DNA of 64,000 nucleotides from Bradyrhizobium sp. 195 (GCF_023101665.1 NZ_CP082161.1:7316001-7380000); one strand, 5' to 3'; shown: positions 8,691-17,020, counted from the first letter of the stretch. The notes: a model not told the origin generated them from the sequence alone. Numbers and translations are program-made.

Positions 8691-9016
8691 GGCAGGAAAC
8701 GTCGATCCCCAGAGGATATCAGCAGAGGTTACTAAGCCCGACAGAGGGTAAATTTGGGGTGAAAATCTTAACCCAAGCGGGCTCCCGCTGCCGGCTCTTT
8801 GTGAACCGGAATGCGGCTCGAAGCAATCGAGCCCCGCCGGCGCGTCCCCGCTTCCCTGCCCAGACGGTTAAGACATGTTCCAGTGCCGATCACATCTTTT
8901 CGCTTGGCAGAATGGTTGCGATTCCGGACAATGACGACACATAAGAGCCGCATCCATCGGCCGAATCATGCGATCCGAGGCCCGGATCCTGCGGCGAAGG
9001 GACGAAGCCTGAGAAG
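8691..9016. other. Divergent intergenic region, cpdR / N-formylglutamate amidohydrolase
   Basis: 326 bases between two divergent genes, so it should contain both promoters. The only text of note is TTAACC at 8768-8773 and GGTTAAG near 8867, which resemble CtrA half-sites but lack the usual TTAA-N7-TTAA pairing. No RNA or coding feature is seen. Confidence 0.4.
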
Positions 9017-9907
9017 ATGACCCGGTTTGACGGCGAGGTGTCGCCAGCCTTCGAGATCGTGGAGCCCGCGCAATGGCGCGCGCCTGTCATCTTCAACTCA
9101 CCCCATTCCGGCTCGACCTATCCGGACGAATTTCTGGCGGCCTCGCGGATCGACTTGCCGACGCTGCGGCGGTCCGAAGATTCGTTCATGGACGAGTTGA
9201 TCGGCCATTTGAGCGAGCGCGGCTTTCCGACCGTCAGGGTCAATTTTCCCCGCTCTTATGTCGACGTCAATCGCGAGCCCTATGAGCTTGACCCGCGCAT
9301 GTTCACCGGCCGGCTGCCGAGCTTTGCCAATACCCGCTCGATGCGGGTCGCCGGCGGCCTCGGCACAATTCCGCGCGTGGTCGGCGACGGCCAGGAGATC
9401 TACCGCGACCGCATCCTGGTCGACGATGCGCTGGGGCGGATCGAGACGCTGTACAAGCCCTATCACCGCGCGCTGCGCCGACTGATCAACAAGGTGCACC
9501 AGATGTTCGGCACGGTGGTGCTGGTCGACTGCCACTCGATGCCCTCGGTCGGCGTATCCCGCGACGAGCCGCGCCGCCCCGACGTCGTGATCGGCGACCG
9601 CTACGGCACGAGCTGCACGCCACTTCTGCCCGACCGGGTCGAGGAGACCATGACCGGCCTCGGCTATTCGATCGGCCGCAACAAGCCCTACGCCGGCGGC
9701 TTCATCACCGAGCATTACGGCAATCCCGCGAGCGGCCTGCACGCGGTGCAGCTCGAGCTCAACCGCGCGATCTACATGGACGAGCGGCGGCGCGAGCGCA
9801 GTCCACGTTTTGCGCAAGTGGCGACTGACTTCGGCGTTCTCGCCGACGTGCTGGCGACGACGATTCCATTCGGCGACCTTGGCCCGTTCCAGGCCGCGGC
9901 GGAATAG
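9017..9907 (+). CDS. N-formylglutamate amidohydrolase family protein
   Basis: 296 residues. The family signature is clear: APVIFNSPHSGSTYP at the N-terminus (residues about 23-37), FPRSYVDVNREPYELDPRMF (about 78-97), VDCHSMPS (about 170-177) with the metal-binding His, and ITEHYGNPASGLHAVQLELNRAIYMDE near the C-terminus. Enzymes of this fold hydrolyse N-formylglutamate to glutamate and formate at the end of one histidine-degradation route. No other hut genes are nearby, so the physiological substrate may differ. Cytosolic; no signal peptide. Confidence 0.88.
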   Translation: MTRFDGEVSPAFEIVEPAQWRAPVIFNSPHSGSTYPDEFLAASRIDLPTLRRSEDSFMDELIGHLSERGFPTVRVNFPRSYVDVNREPYELDPRMFTGRLPSFANTRSMRVAGGLGTIPRVVGDGQEIYRDRILVDDALGRIETLYKPYHRALRRLINKVHQMFGTVVLVDCHSMPSVGVSRDEPRRPDVVIGDRYGTSCTPLLPDRVEETMTGLGYSIGRNKPYAGGFITEHYGNPASGLHAVQLELNRAIYMDERRRERSPRFAQVATDFGVLADVLATTIPFGDLGPFQAAAE

Positions 9908-10018
9908 GCTCCGGCTTTTCTTCTTGAGATCGTGTGGTCTGCGGTTGGCGCGAACGCGTCTTCGCTTCGCCCATTTGCGCGCGCTGAACTGAAAGCCAAG
10001 GGTGCAGTAGGCCGCAAG

Positions 10019-10053
10019 AAAAAAGGGCCGCTCGCGAATGACGCCAGCGGCCC
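10019..10053 (-). terminator. Rho-independent terminator of the small RNA
   Basis: On the minus strand GGGCCGCT (10053-10046) pairs with AGCGGCCC (10032-10025), and six T residues follow (10024-10019). It cannot serve the plus-strand amidohydrolase gene, since the run of T is only on the minus strand, and no minus-strand protein gene lies directly upstream of it. Confidence 0.85.
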
Positions 10054-10109
10054 AAGTCTAGGGAGGAAACGCCCAAGGAGGGCAGCGGTAACGCCAAGCG
10101 CTACCGCAC
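10019..10109 (-). ncRNA. Candidate trans-acting small RNA with three stem-loops and CCUCC motifs
   Basis: Read on the minus strand, a compact unit of about 91 nt has three hairpins in a row. The first is GCGGTA...TACCGC (10085-10107, 6-bp stem plus inner pairs). The second is GCCC-TCCTT-GGGC (10071-10083). An unpaired stretch with TTTCCTCCC (10061-10069) follows, then a strong terminator hairpin (10025-10053) and six T. A -35/-10 pair sits just upstream (10116-10144). Loop and linker CCUCC motifs are complementary to Shine-Dalgarno sequences, a hallmark of alphaproteobacterial sRNAs such as the alpha-r14 class and of some Bradyrhizobium BjrC RNAs. Family membership is inferred from architecture only. 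Confidence 0.68.
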
Positions 10110-10115
10110 CGCAAC

Positions 10116-10144
10116 AATATGCGACCGCGACGCACAAAGTGCAA
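10116..10144 (-). promoter_or_regulatory. Putative sigma-70-type promoter of the small RNA
   Basis: Minus strand: TTGCAC (10144-10139) as -35, 17-base spacer, CATATT (10121-10116) as -10. Transcription would begin near 10109, immediately before the first hairpin of the RNA. The position, rather than the strength of the match, is what makes it credible. Confidence 0.5.
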
Positions 10145-10448
10145 GGGCTTTTGAGCCGTTTCCCATGCAATACGCACATGGCTCAGTTGCTTCCACGGAA
10201 ACCCAGATTCAGTTTCTTTGATAAGGAAATTCAATGGGTTGATAGGTGTTTGCATACGAACGAGGCATGGTCGGAACTAAGTATTCAACGCCGTGATCGA
10301 TATTTGGCCAGGAGATGACTGAGATGAGGCAGCCGGCCGCGGCATTCAAAATACCAGGGAGCAAACCAAGACAGCGCTGCAAGATCCTGCCGAATTGAGC
10401 TAGGCAAGAGGCGAGCTTCATCCAACTTTCGCTTTGAGGATTCGGCCT
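10145..10448. other. Intergenic stretch upstream of the inositol-phosphatase-family gene
   Basis: About 300 bases with no protein text. An open frame on the minus strand across 10058-10255 covers the small RNA and lacks homology signs, so it is not listed as a gene. The promoter for the gene at 10449 must be here, but no clear boxes stand out. Confidence 0.35.
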
Positions 10449-11231
10449 ATGACGGTGATCGACTTCTCCGCCTTCATCGGACGGCTCGCCACCGCCTCCG
10501 GCGAAACCATCCTGCCGTTCTTCCGCACCTCGCTGTCGATCGACGACAAGAGCAAGACCAGGGATTTCGACCCCGTGACGGAGGCCGACCGCGCCGCGGA
10601 GGCGGTGATGCGGCGGCTGATCAAGGCGAGCTTCCCCCAGCACGGCATCGTCGGCGAGGAATTCGGCAATGAGCGCGAGGACGCCGACTATGTCTGGGTG
10701 CTCGACCCCATCGACGGCACCAAATCCTTCATCGGCGGCTTTCCGATCTGGGGCACGCTGATCGCACTGCTGCACAAGGGCGCCCCGGTCTACGGCATGA
10801 TGCACCAGCCCTTCATCGGCGAGCGCTTCTCCGGCGACAACGGCTCGGCCAACTACAAGGGTCCTTCCGGCGAGCGCCGGCTCCAGGTTCGCCGCTGCGC
10901 CTCGCTGTCGGAGGCGACGACCTACACCACCAGCCCTCTGCTGATGAATGAGCGCGACCGCGCCATCTTCGGCCGGATCGAAAAGGGCGCCCGGCTGTCG
11001 CGCTATGGCGGCGACTGCTACTCCTACTGCATGCTGGCGGCGGGCCACGTCGATCTCGTGGTCGAGACCGAGCTGAAGCCTTACGACATCGCAGCCCTGA
11101 TTCCGATCGTGACCGGCGCCGGCGGCGTCGTCACCACCTGGGAAGGCAAGCCGGCCCAGGGCGGCGGCCGCATCATCGCGGCCGGCGACGCCAGGGTCCA
11201 CGAAGAAGCCTTGAGGCTTCTCAACCAATAA
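10449..11231 (+). CDS. hisN: Inositol-monophosphatase-family phosphatase, likely histidinol-phosphatase
   Basis: 260 residues from ATG 10449, preceded by GAGGA; an upstream in-frame Met at 10434 is less likely. Metal-binding motifs of the family are intact: GEEFG at 69-73, DPIDGTKSF at 86-94 (Asp86 and Asp89 coordinate Mg) and the second-site region YGGDCYSYCMLAAGHVDLVVE with Asp. The DFDPVTEADRAAE block near 39-51 and the SFIGGFPIWGTLIAL block are those of the HisN-type histidinol-phosphatases of alphaproteobacteria, which remove phosphate in histidine synthesis. Inositol phosphatase activity cannot be excluded. No his genes are adjacent. Confidence 0.82.
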   Translation: MTVIDFSAFIGRLATASGETILPFFRTSLSIDDKSKTRDFDPVTEADRAAEAVMRRLIKASFPQHGIVGEEFGNEREDADYVWVLDPIDGTKSFIGGFPIWGTLIALLHKGAPVYGMMHQPFIGERFSGDNGSANYKGPSGERRLQVRRCASLSEATTYTTSPLLMNERDRAIFGRIEKGARLSRYGGDCYSYCMLAAGHVDLVVETELKPYDIAALIPIVTGAGGVVTTWEGKPAQGGGRIIAAGDARVHEEALRLLNQ

Positions 11232-11252
11232 CAACGCGGGCGGAGGGCTTGC

Positions 11253-12218
11253 ATGACCATCTCACGCAGGCTGCTCCTTGGTTTGTTCCTGCTGCTGCCA
11301 TCAATTGCGTCGGCGCAGAATTTTCCCGCGAAACCGATCAAGCTGATCGTGCCGTTCCCGGCCGGCGGTCCCAACGACATCATCGCGCGTGTGATCGGCC
11401 AACGCATGTCGGAGCTCTCGGGCCAGCCGGTGCTGATCGACAATCGCGGCGGCCAGGGCGGCGTGCTCGGCACCGATGCCGTCTCCAAGGCCACGCCCGA
11501 CGGCTACACCATCGCGATCTCCAGCGCCGGCGCCCTCGCGATCAGTCCGAGCATGGAGAAAGTCGCCTACGACACGCTGGCCGATCTCACGCCGGTGACG
11601 CTGGTTGCGACCGTGCCCGAAATGCTCGTGGTCGCCACCAACGTGCCCGCAAAGGACATCGGCGAGCTGATTGCGCTGGCCAAGGCGCAGCCCGGAAAGC
11701 TCAACTTCGCATCATCCGGTGCCGGCAGCCTGCCGCATCTGGCCGGCGAATTGTTCAAGCTGACGGCCAAGATCGACATCGTGCACGTGCCCTATCGCGG
11801 TGCCGCGCCGGCCGTGAATGATCTGCTCGGCCAGCAGGTGCAGATGACGTTCCTCGACCTGCCGGTGCTGCTGCCGCAGGTCAAGGCGGGCGCGCTGCGG
11901 CCGATCGCAATCGGCTCGGCCGCGCGCGCGCCGACGGCGCCTGAGGTGCCGACCACCGCGGAAGCGGGTTTTGCCGGCCTCCACATCGAGAACTGGTACG
12001 GCATGGTCGCGCCGAAGGGCACGCCGAGGGAGATCGTCGCGGCGCTGCATGGCCTGACAACCAAGGCGATGGCGGATCCGGCGGTGAAGGAGAAGCTCGC
12101 CGCGCAGGGCGCGACGCTGATCGGCGACGAGCCCGAGCATTTCCGCCAGTTCATCGCGGACGAGACCCAGAAGTGGGCCAAGGTGATCAAGGAAGCCGGG
12201 ATCGAGACGGCGAAGTAG
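11253..12218 (+). CDS. TctC/Bug-family periplasmic solute-binding protein
   Basis: 321 residues with a signal peptide (about 1-22, ending SAQ). The Bug/TctC signature follows: PIKLIVPFPAGGPNDIIAR (about 29-47), QPVLIDNRGGQGGVLGTDAV, and DIVHVPYRGAAPAVNDLLGQQV, the segments that close over carboxylate ligands. It starts 21 bases after the phosphatase gene and may share its transcript. Bug proteins usually feed tripartite tricarboxylate transporters but are often orphaned, as here: no TctA or TctB gene is nearby. Ligand unknown. Confidence 0.87.
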   Translation: MTISRRLLLGLFLLLPSIASAQNFPAKPIKLIVPFPAGGPNDIIARVIGQRMSELSGQPVLIDNRGGQGGVLGTDAVSKATPDGYTIAISSAGALAISPSMEKVAYDTLADLTPVTLVATVPEMLVVATNVPAKDIGELIALAKAQPGKLNFASSGAGSLPHLAGELFKLTAKIDIVHVPYRGAAPAVNDLLGQQVQMTFLDLPVLLPQVKAGALRPIAIGSAARAPTAPEVPTTAEAGFAGLHIENWYGMVAPKGTPREIVAALHGLTTKAMADPAVKEKLAAQGATLIGDEPEHFRQFIADETQKWAKVIKEAGIETAK

Positions 12219-12259
12219 GGCCGCAATAGACGAACGCCCTTACCACACGACAGGTACGT

Positions 12260-12403
12260 TCCCTCCCCCCTTGCGGGGGAGGGCTAGGGAGAGGGGTCCA
12301 CACGGGGACTCCATCGACTGCGCAAAGAGCTTCATCTTCGCAACAGTTACACCTTTTGCTGGGCTACCCCTCTCCCCCGCCCTCCCCCGCAAGGGGAGGG
12401 AGC
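12260..12403. repeat. Long inverted repeat of C/G tracts between convergent genes
   Basis: Two arms of about 38 bases (12260-12299 and 12366-12403) are nearly exact reverse complements, each rich in CCCTCCCC and TTGCGGGGGAGGG, around a roughly 65-base centre. It separates the convergent genes at 11253 and 12455, so it may end transcription in both directions. The type resembles dispersed intergenic palindromes seen in Bradyrhizobium. Confidence 0.8.
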
Positions 12404-12454
12404 GCAGCTGTGCATGCGGCCGCAGCGTAGGCCCACACTAGCGGCAACAATCCC

Positions 12455-13345
12455 TCACACCGCCACCGCCCTTAAATGCTCCACCAGCATTTTCGCCGGC
12501 CTTGGCAGCGCATTGAAGCTGCGCGCGCAAATCACGAGCCTTCGGTTGGCGAAGGCGTCGCGTAGCCGAACCATGGCGAGCGGCATCAGTTTTGCGCAGC
12601 GGCGGGCGGCGGCTTCGGGCATGAGCGCAACGCCGACGTCGGCGGCAACCATCTGGCAGATCGCGTCGAAGTCGCGCAGCCGCGCGCGAAAATGCGGGCG
12701 CATGCCGAGCCGGGCCGCATGTTTCGAAATGTGCATCTGGAGCGCGGTGGCGCTGGTCAGACCGACGAAGTCACAGGTCCCCGCTTCCTGAAAATCGATC
12801 TGGCGGCGGCCCGCGAACGGGCCGCGCTTCGATGTCACCAGTGTCAGGCGGTCCTCGCTGAAGACGAAGCGCTCGATATGCTCAGGCAGCGCGTGCTCGG
12901 CGGCAAAGCCGAGATCTGCCGCACCTGCGGTGATAGCAGCTGCGATGTCGGTGCTCTCGCGCTCCTCGATGTCGATCGCGACGTCGCGATGCTCGCGCAG
13001 GAAGCCGGCGAGCGCCTTCGGCAGATGCTCCGACAGGCCCGAGGTGTTGGCGAGGAAATGCACGCTGGCGCGGACGCCGCTGGCAAACCCGGCGAGATCG
13101 CCGCGCATGGCATCGATCTGGTGGATGACGAGCCGCGCATGATCGAGCAGGCTTTCGCCGGCCGCGGTCAGTTCGACGCCGCGGCGCCCGCGCTTGAGCA
13201 GCGCGACGCCGAGCGCGTCCTCGAGCCCCTTGATGCGCGCGCTGGCCGAGGCAAGCGCCAGGTGCGAGCGCTCCGCGCCGCGGGTGATGCTGCGCTGGTC
13301 GGCAACCGCGATGAAGAGCTGGAGATCGACGAGGTCGAAGCGCAT
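12455..13345 (-). CDS. LysR-family transcriptional regulator
   Basis: 296 residues. An N-terminal winged helix-turn-helix (about 3-62: DLVDLQLFIAVADQRSITRGAERSHLALASASARIKGLEDALGVALL) is followed by a periplasmic-binding-protein-like effector domain (about 90-290). It is transcribed away from the TauE-type exporter gene at 13437, with 91 bases between the two start codons. That arrangement is typical of a LysR regulator controlling its neighbour and itself. The co-inducer is unknown; a sulfur- or carboxylate-containing anion would fit the exporter family. Confidence 0.9.
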   Translation of the reverse strand: MRFDLVDLQLFIAVADQRSITRGAERSHLALASASARIKGLEDALGVALLKRGRRGVELTAAGESLLDHARLVIHQIDAMRGDLAGFASGVRASVHFLANTSGLSEHLPKALAGFLREHRDVAIDIEERESTDIAAAITAGAADLGFAAEHALPEHIERFVFSEDRLTLVTSKRGPFAGRRQIDFQEAGTCDFVGLTSATALQMHISKHAARLGMRPHFRARLRDFDAICQMVAADVGVALMPEAAARRCAKLMPLAMVRLRDAFANRRLVICARSFNALPRPAKMLVEHLRAVAV

Positions 13346-13362
13346 GGCAGGTCTCTCCTCAG

Positions 13363-13381
13363 CCTTCGTCCTGAGCGAAGG
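13363..13381. promoter_or_regulatory. Palindrome in the LysR/TauE divergent promoter
   Basis: CCTTCG-N7-CGAAGG forms a perfect 6-bp inverted repeat in the 91-base gap between the divergent start codons. LysR proteins bind interrupted dyads (T-N11-A type), and this is the only good dyad here. A similar sequence also occurs as a dispersed repeat in related genomes, so an operator role is tentative. Confidence 0.4.
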
Positions 13382-13436
13382 TACTCTCCGTAACCTCCAG
13401 ATTGTGCCGGCGCGCGGCTTCGGTCAATGTGCAGAC

Positions 13437-14189
13437 ATGATCGACCCGCTTCTCATCGTCATCGCCGCCGTCTTCCTGCTCGCCGGATTCGTCAAGGGCG
13501 TGGTCGGGCTCGGCCTGCCCACGGTATCCATGGGCCTGCTCGCGGTGAGCATGGCCCCGAGCCGCGCCATCGCCATCGTGATCGTGCCCGCCATCGTCAC
13601 CAATATCTGGCAGACCTTCGTCGGCCCGTATTTGCGCGACATCCTGAGGCGGCTATGGCCGCTGATGATCGGCACCGTGATCGGCTGCTGGCTCAATGCC
13701 GGCGCGCTGACCGGCCCGCATGCGCGCTATGGCACGATCGTGCTCGGCGTGCTGCTGATCATCTATGCCGTGATCGGTCTGAACAAGTTCCAGTTCCGCG
13801 TCGCGCCTGAGAACGAGAAATGGGTCGGCGGCGTGGTCGGTGTCGTCACCGGCGTGATCTCGGCCTCGACCGGGGTGCAGGTGATCCCCTCGATGCCGTT
13901 CATGCAGGCGATCGGCATGGAGAAGGACGAGCTGGTGCAGGCGCTCGGCGTGTTCTTCACGACTGCGACGCTGGCACTCGCCTTCAACCTCACCGCCGGC
14001 GGATTGTTGACGCCAGCCAATACCGTGCCGGGCGCCGTGGGCCTTGCCATGGCCTTTGCCGGCATGTTCATCGGCCAGTCGGTGCGGGCGCGGATGCCGG
14101 CCGAAGCGTTCCGCCGCTGGTTCCTGATCGCGATGATTTTGCTGGGCCTCTATCTCGCCGGCAGCGCGCTGGTGAAGGAGTTCGCCTGA
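13437..14189 (+). CDS. TauE/SafE-family sulfite/anion exporter
   Basis: 250 residues from ATG 13437. About seven to eight transmembrane helices make up nearly the whole protein. The family repeat with a glycine-proline loop is visible near the start (AGFVKGVVGLGLPTVSMGLL) and again in the second half (TGVISASTGVQVIPSMPFMQAIGM). TauE/SafE proteins are inner-membrane exporters or permeases for sulfite, sulfoacetate and related organic anions. The divergent LysR gene probably controls it. The substrate cannot be read from the sequence. Confidence 0.87.
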   Translation: MIDPLLIVIAAVFLLAGFVKGVVGLGLPTVSMGLLAVSMAPSRAIAIVIVPAIVTNIWQTFVGPYLRDILRRLWPLMIGTVIGCWLNAGALTGPHARYGTIVLGVLLIIYAVIGLNKFQFRVAPENEKWVGGVVGVVTGVISASTGVQVIPSMPFMQAIGMEKDELVQALGVFFTTATLALAFNLTAGGLLTPANTVPGAVGLAMAFAGMFIGQSVRARMPAEAFRRWFLIAMILLGLYLAGSALVKEFA

Positions 14190-14194
14190 AGAAT

Positions 14195-14284
14195 CGTAGG
14201 GTGGGCAAAGCGAAGCGTGCCCACGCATTTTTTGTGACCGAGAGAGGTGGTGGGCACGGCGCAAGTGCGCCTTCCCACCCTACG
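14195..14284. repeat. Dispersed palindromic repeat (GTAGGGTGGGCAAAGCG type)
   Basis: The left arm CGTAGGGTGGGCAAAGCG and the right arm ending CCCACCCTACG are inverted copies, with an inner pair CGTGCCCAC/GGTGGGCACG. A second copy with the same arms lies at 52664-52790. It sits between convergent genes, where it could end transcription from both. Confidence 0.9.
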
Positions 14285-14307
14285 CATCCGTCATCCGTTC
14301 GAATGAG

Positions 14308-14940
14308 TTACCGCGTCTCCAGCATGGCGACGCGGATACCGAGATAGATGAAGAGGCCGCCGAGCGCGCGGTTGACCCAGGCGATCGCGCCCTCCGACTT
14401 GCGCAGCCGGTGCGCGGCTTTGGCCGCAAACGCCGCCAGCACCAGGCACCACAGCGTTCCCGTTGAGATGAAGATCAGGCCGAGCGTCAGGAAGGCGAGC
14501 GGCTTGTGTGGGGAATCGGCTGCGACGAATTGCGGCAGGAAGGCCAGGAAGAACAGCGCGACCTTGGGATTGAGCGCATTGGTGAAGACACCCTGGAGGA
14601 ACACCCGCCGCAGCGAGCTCCGCACCGGCTCGTCGATGGCTGAGGCCAGCACCGGGCGCGACCACAGCATCTGGAGCCCGGTCACGACGAGATAGGCCGC
14701 GCCGACCAGCTTCAGGATCGAGAACGCGGTCGAGGAAGCCATCAGCAGGGCCGAAAGGCCGATCGCAGCGCCCGCGACGTGGAAAAAGCAGCCGCAACTG
14801 ATGCCGAATGCGGCCGCGGCACCGCCCCGCCAGCCCATCTGCATGCTGCGGCCGATGACGTAGACGGAATCAGGCCCCGGCGTGATGTTGAGCAACACAC
14901 CCGACAGGATGAAGAGCCAGATTTCGTGAATGCCCAGCAT
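14308..14940 (-). CDS. LysE-family amino-acid exporter
   Basis: 210 residues and six predicted transmembrane helices. The LysE/RhtB motif appears at the start (LFILSGVLLNITPGPDSVYVIGRSMQMG, where ITPGPD is the family hallmark), along with ALNPKVALFFLAFLPQFV in the middle. Members export lysine, homoserine, threonine or other small amino acids. The substrate is not predictable here. No regulator is adjacent. Confidence 0.9.
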   Translation of the reverse strand: MLGIHEIWLFILSGVLLNITPGPDSVYVIGRSMQMGWRGGAAAAFGISCGCFFHVAGAAIGLSALLMASSTAFSILKLVGAAYLVVTGLQMLWSRPVLASAIDEPVRSSLRRVFLQGVFTNALNPKVALFFLAFLPQFVAADSPHKPLAFLTLGLIFISTGTLWCLVLAAFAAKAAHRLRKSEGAIAWVNRALGGLFIYLGIRVAMLETR

Positions 14941-15162
14941 GCGAGGTACCCCTGCCGCCGTCCGGGCGGTCGCAATTCCGATTAATCGGTTCGCCCCTCC
15001 CCGTCCACCGTCAGGATTGCTTGGGATTTACCTCGAATTTGCAATGCGGATCATACTTCCGCTCGGCCTCATCTGCTTTATAAAGGCAGGGTTCTTGAAA
15101 TGCGGGATTCGAGGCGACTGCCACGTCGTGGCCGGTCCGCCCTCCCTTGGAGCTCCGAGGAT

Positions 15163-16959
15163 ATGGAAAGACGTCTGGCCGCCATTGTCTGCGCCGATGT
15201 CGCCGGCTATTCGCGCATGATGGGCAGCGACGAAGCCGGCACCCATGCCGCCTTCAAGGCCCATCGCAGCGCGATCCACCCCATTATCCTCAATCACGGC
15301 GGTCGCGTCGTCAAAAACACCGGCGACGGCTTCCTGCTGGAGTTCCCCTCGATCGTCGGCGCCACCGAGGCCGCGATCGCGATGCAGACGCTGATGGCGG
15401 AGCGTAACCACCATCTGCCGGCCGATCGCGCCATGCAATTCCGGCTCGGCATCCACATGGGCGACGTCATCGCCGACGAGGACGAGGTCTTCGGTGACGA
15501 TGTCAACATTGCCGTCCGCCTGGAATCGGTGGCGAGCCCCGGCGGCTTCGCGATTTCGGCCAAGGCCTATCGCGAGGCGAGCAAGCATCTCACCGCGCTG
15601 CTGACCGATGCCGGCAACCATCGCTTCAAGAACATCAAGGATGCGGTCGGGGTCTGGACCTGGACGCCTGAGGGCGCACCGGCGCTCGCACCCGAGCTGA
15701 GAGAGGCATCCACCCTCTCGCAACAGTATCGCACCGCGATCGTCGGCGTGCTGCCCTTCGCCAATCTCAGTGATGCCCAGGACGAATATTTCTCCGACGG
15801 CCTCACCGAGGATCTGATCCACGCGCTGTCGCTGCAATCTTTCTATCGCGTGCTGAGCCGCAACTCCACATTCGCCTTCAAGGGCAAGAACACCAGCACG
15901 CGCCTGATCGCGCGCGAGATCGACGCCACCTATCTGATCCAGGGCTCGGTGCGGCGCGCCGGCGCCAAGATCCGCGTCACCGCCGAGCTGATCGCACCGG
16001 AGACCGGCGAGCAGCTCTGGACCGGCCGCTACGATCGCGACATCGGCGACCTCTTCGCGATGCAGGACGAGATCACCACCAACCTGTCCGCTGCCATCGC
16101 CACCGAGATCGTCCGGGCCGAGGCCTCGGCGCCGGCGCGCCTGAGCACCGACGTGAGCGCCTGGGACCGCTTCCTCAAGGGCCTGTCGCATTATTACCGG
16201 CAGACCAAGGAAGACCTGGCCGCCGCCGTCGACCTGTTCCGGGAGGCCATCCGGCTCGATCCCAAACTGTCGATCGCGCATGCCTATCTCGCCACGATCC
16301 AGATCCAGAGCATCCAGTTCGGCTGGGTCAAAGGCACGCGGGAGATGTGGGCCGAAGCGATGAACCTCGCTGAAACCAGCGTCCGGCTCGACCCGCGCTC
16401 CTCCTTCGCGTTTTCGATCTTGTCCTGGGCTCACGGCATGGAGGGGCACTACGAGGCCGCGATGGACGCCGCCAAGCGTGCGGTCGCGCTCAACCCCTAC
16501 GACAACGGCGCGCGCGGCGTGCTGGGCATCTGCCATTTCATCATCGGCGAGCACCGCGAGGCGATCGAGCTGTTCTCGATGGCGGTGCAGCGTGACAACA
16601 GCGACCCGCGCTACCAATGGGCGGCGCTGAACGCCTTCAGTCACTACCTGTTACGCCAATATGACGCGACCCTGTCATGGGCCCGCGAACAGCTCTACAT
16701 CAACCCGAACCACATGCAGGCGCTGGCGATCCGTGCCGCGGCATTGGCTCAGATGGGACGGAGTGGCGAGGCGAGCGAGGCCGTCGGCGTGCTGATGGGG
16801 AACTATCCAACGCTGAATGTCGACAGGCACTTGCGCAACTTCCACTGGAAGCGGCCTGAGGACCTCGCCCATTACCGCGAGGGGCTGCTGAAGGCCGGCG
16901 TGCCGCTCGGCAAGCTGACCCTGGTGCAGAGCGACGTCAAACGCGCCGCCGAGTCCTGA
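15163..16959 (+). CDS. Class III adenylate/guanylate cyclase with TolB-like and TPR domains
   Basis: 598 residues from ATG 15163, an inner Met chosen because it is preceded by a purine-rich stretch and directly starts the cyclase domain (MERRLAAIVCADVAGYSRMM). Cyclase domain about 1-175: the first metal Asp is in CADVAGYS, the second in NTGDGFLLEF, and the substrate loop in FGDDVNIAVRLESVASPGG. A region of the FlgO/TolB-N type follows (about 195-325: AIVGVLPFANLSDAQDEYFSDGLTEDL). The rest holds several TPRs (for example DLFREAIRLDPKLSIAHAYLA and AAKRAVALNPYDNGARGVLG). This architecture is common and expanded in Bradyrhizobium. It makes cAMP in the cytosol; the TPRs probably receive a protein signal. 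Confidence 0.9.
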   Translation: MERRLAAIVCADVAGYSRMMGSDEAGTHAAFKAHRSAIHPIILNHGGRVVKNTGDGFLLEFPSIVGATEAAIAMQTLMAERNHHLPADRAMQFRLGIHMGDVIADEDEVFGDDVNIAVRLESVASPGGFAISAKAYREASKHLTALLTDAGNHRFKNIKDAVGVWTWTPEGAPALAPELREASTLSQQYRTAIVGVLPFANLSDAQDEYFSDGLTEDLIHALSLQSFYRVLSRNSTFAFKGKNTSTRLIAREIDATYLIQGSVRRAGAKIRVTAELIAPETGEQLWTGRYDRDIGDLFAMQDEITTNLSAAIATEIVRAEASAPARLSTDVSAWDRFLKGLSHYYRQTKEDLAAAVDLFREAIRLDPKLSIAHAYLATIQIQSIQFGWVKGTREMWAEAMNLAETSVRLDPRSSFAFSILSWAHGMEGHYEAAMDAAKRAVALNPYDNGARGVLGICHFIIGEHREAIELFSMAVQRDNSDPRYQWAALNAFSHYLLRQYDATLSWAREQLYINPNHMQALAIRAAALAQMGRSGEASEAVGVLMGNYPTLNVDRHLRNFHWKRPEDLAHYREGLLKAGVPLGKLTLVQSDVKRAAES

Positions 16960-16972
16960 ACGGCGGCCGTGG

Positions 16973-17020
16973 GCGCTCTTGGCAGCCAGGGCTCTTGGCA
17001 GTCAGGGCTCTTGGCATCCC
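16973..17020. repeat. Three tandem 16-base repeats
   Basis: Three consecutive 16-base units share the core GCTCTTGGCA (16973-16988, 16989-17004, 17005-17020); units one and two differ at two positions and unit three diverges at its end. They lie just after the cyclase stop codon. A small variable-number repeat or a tandem protein-binding site are both possible. Confidence 0.75.

Noticed and set aside
10058..10255. 65-codon minus-strand open frame
   Set aside because: It covers the promoter and first hairpins of the small RNA and stops before the terminator; no ribosome site or protein-like text.
15028..16644. 538-codon antisense frame over the cyclase gene
   Set aside because: Shadow of a GC-rich gene; no start context and no protein family.
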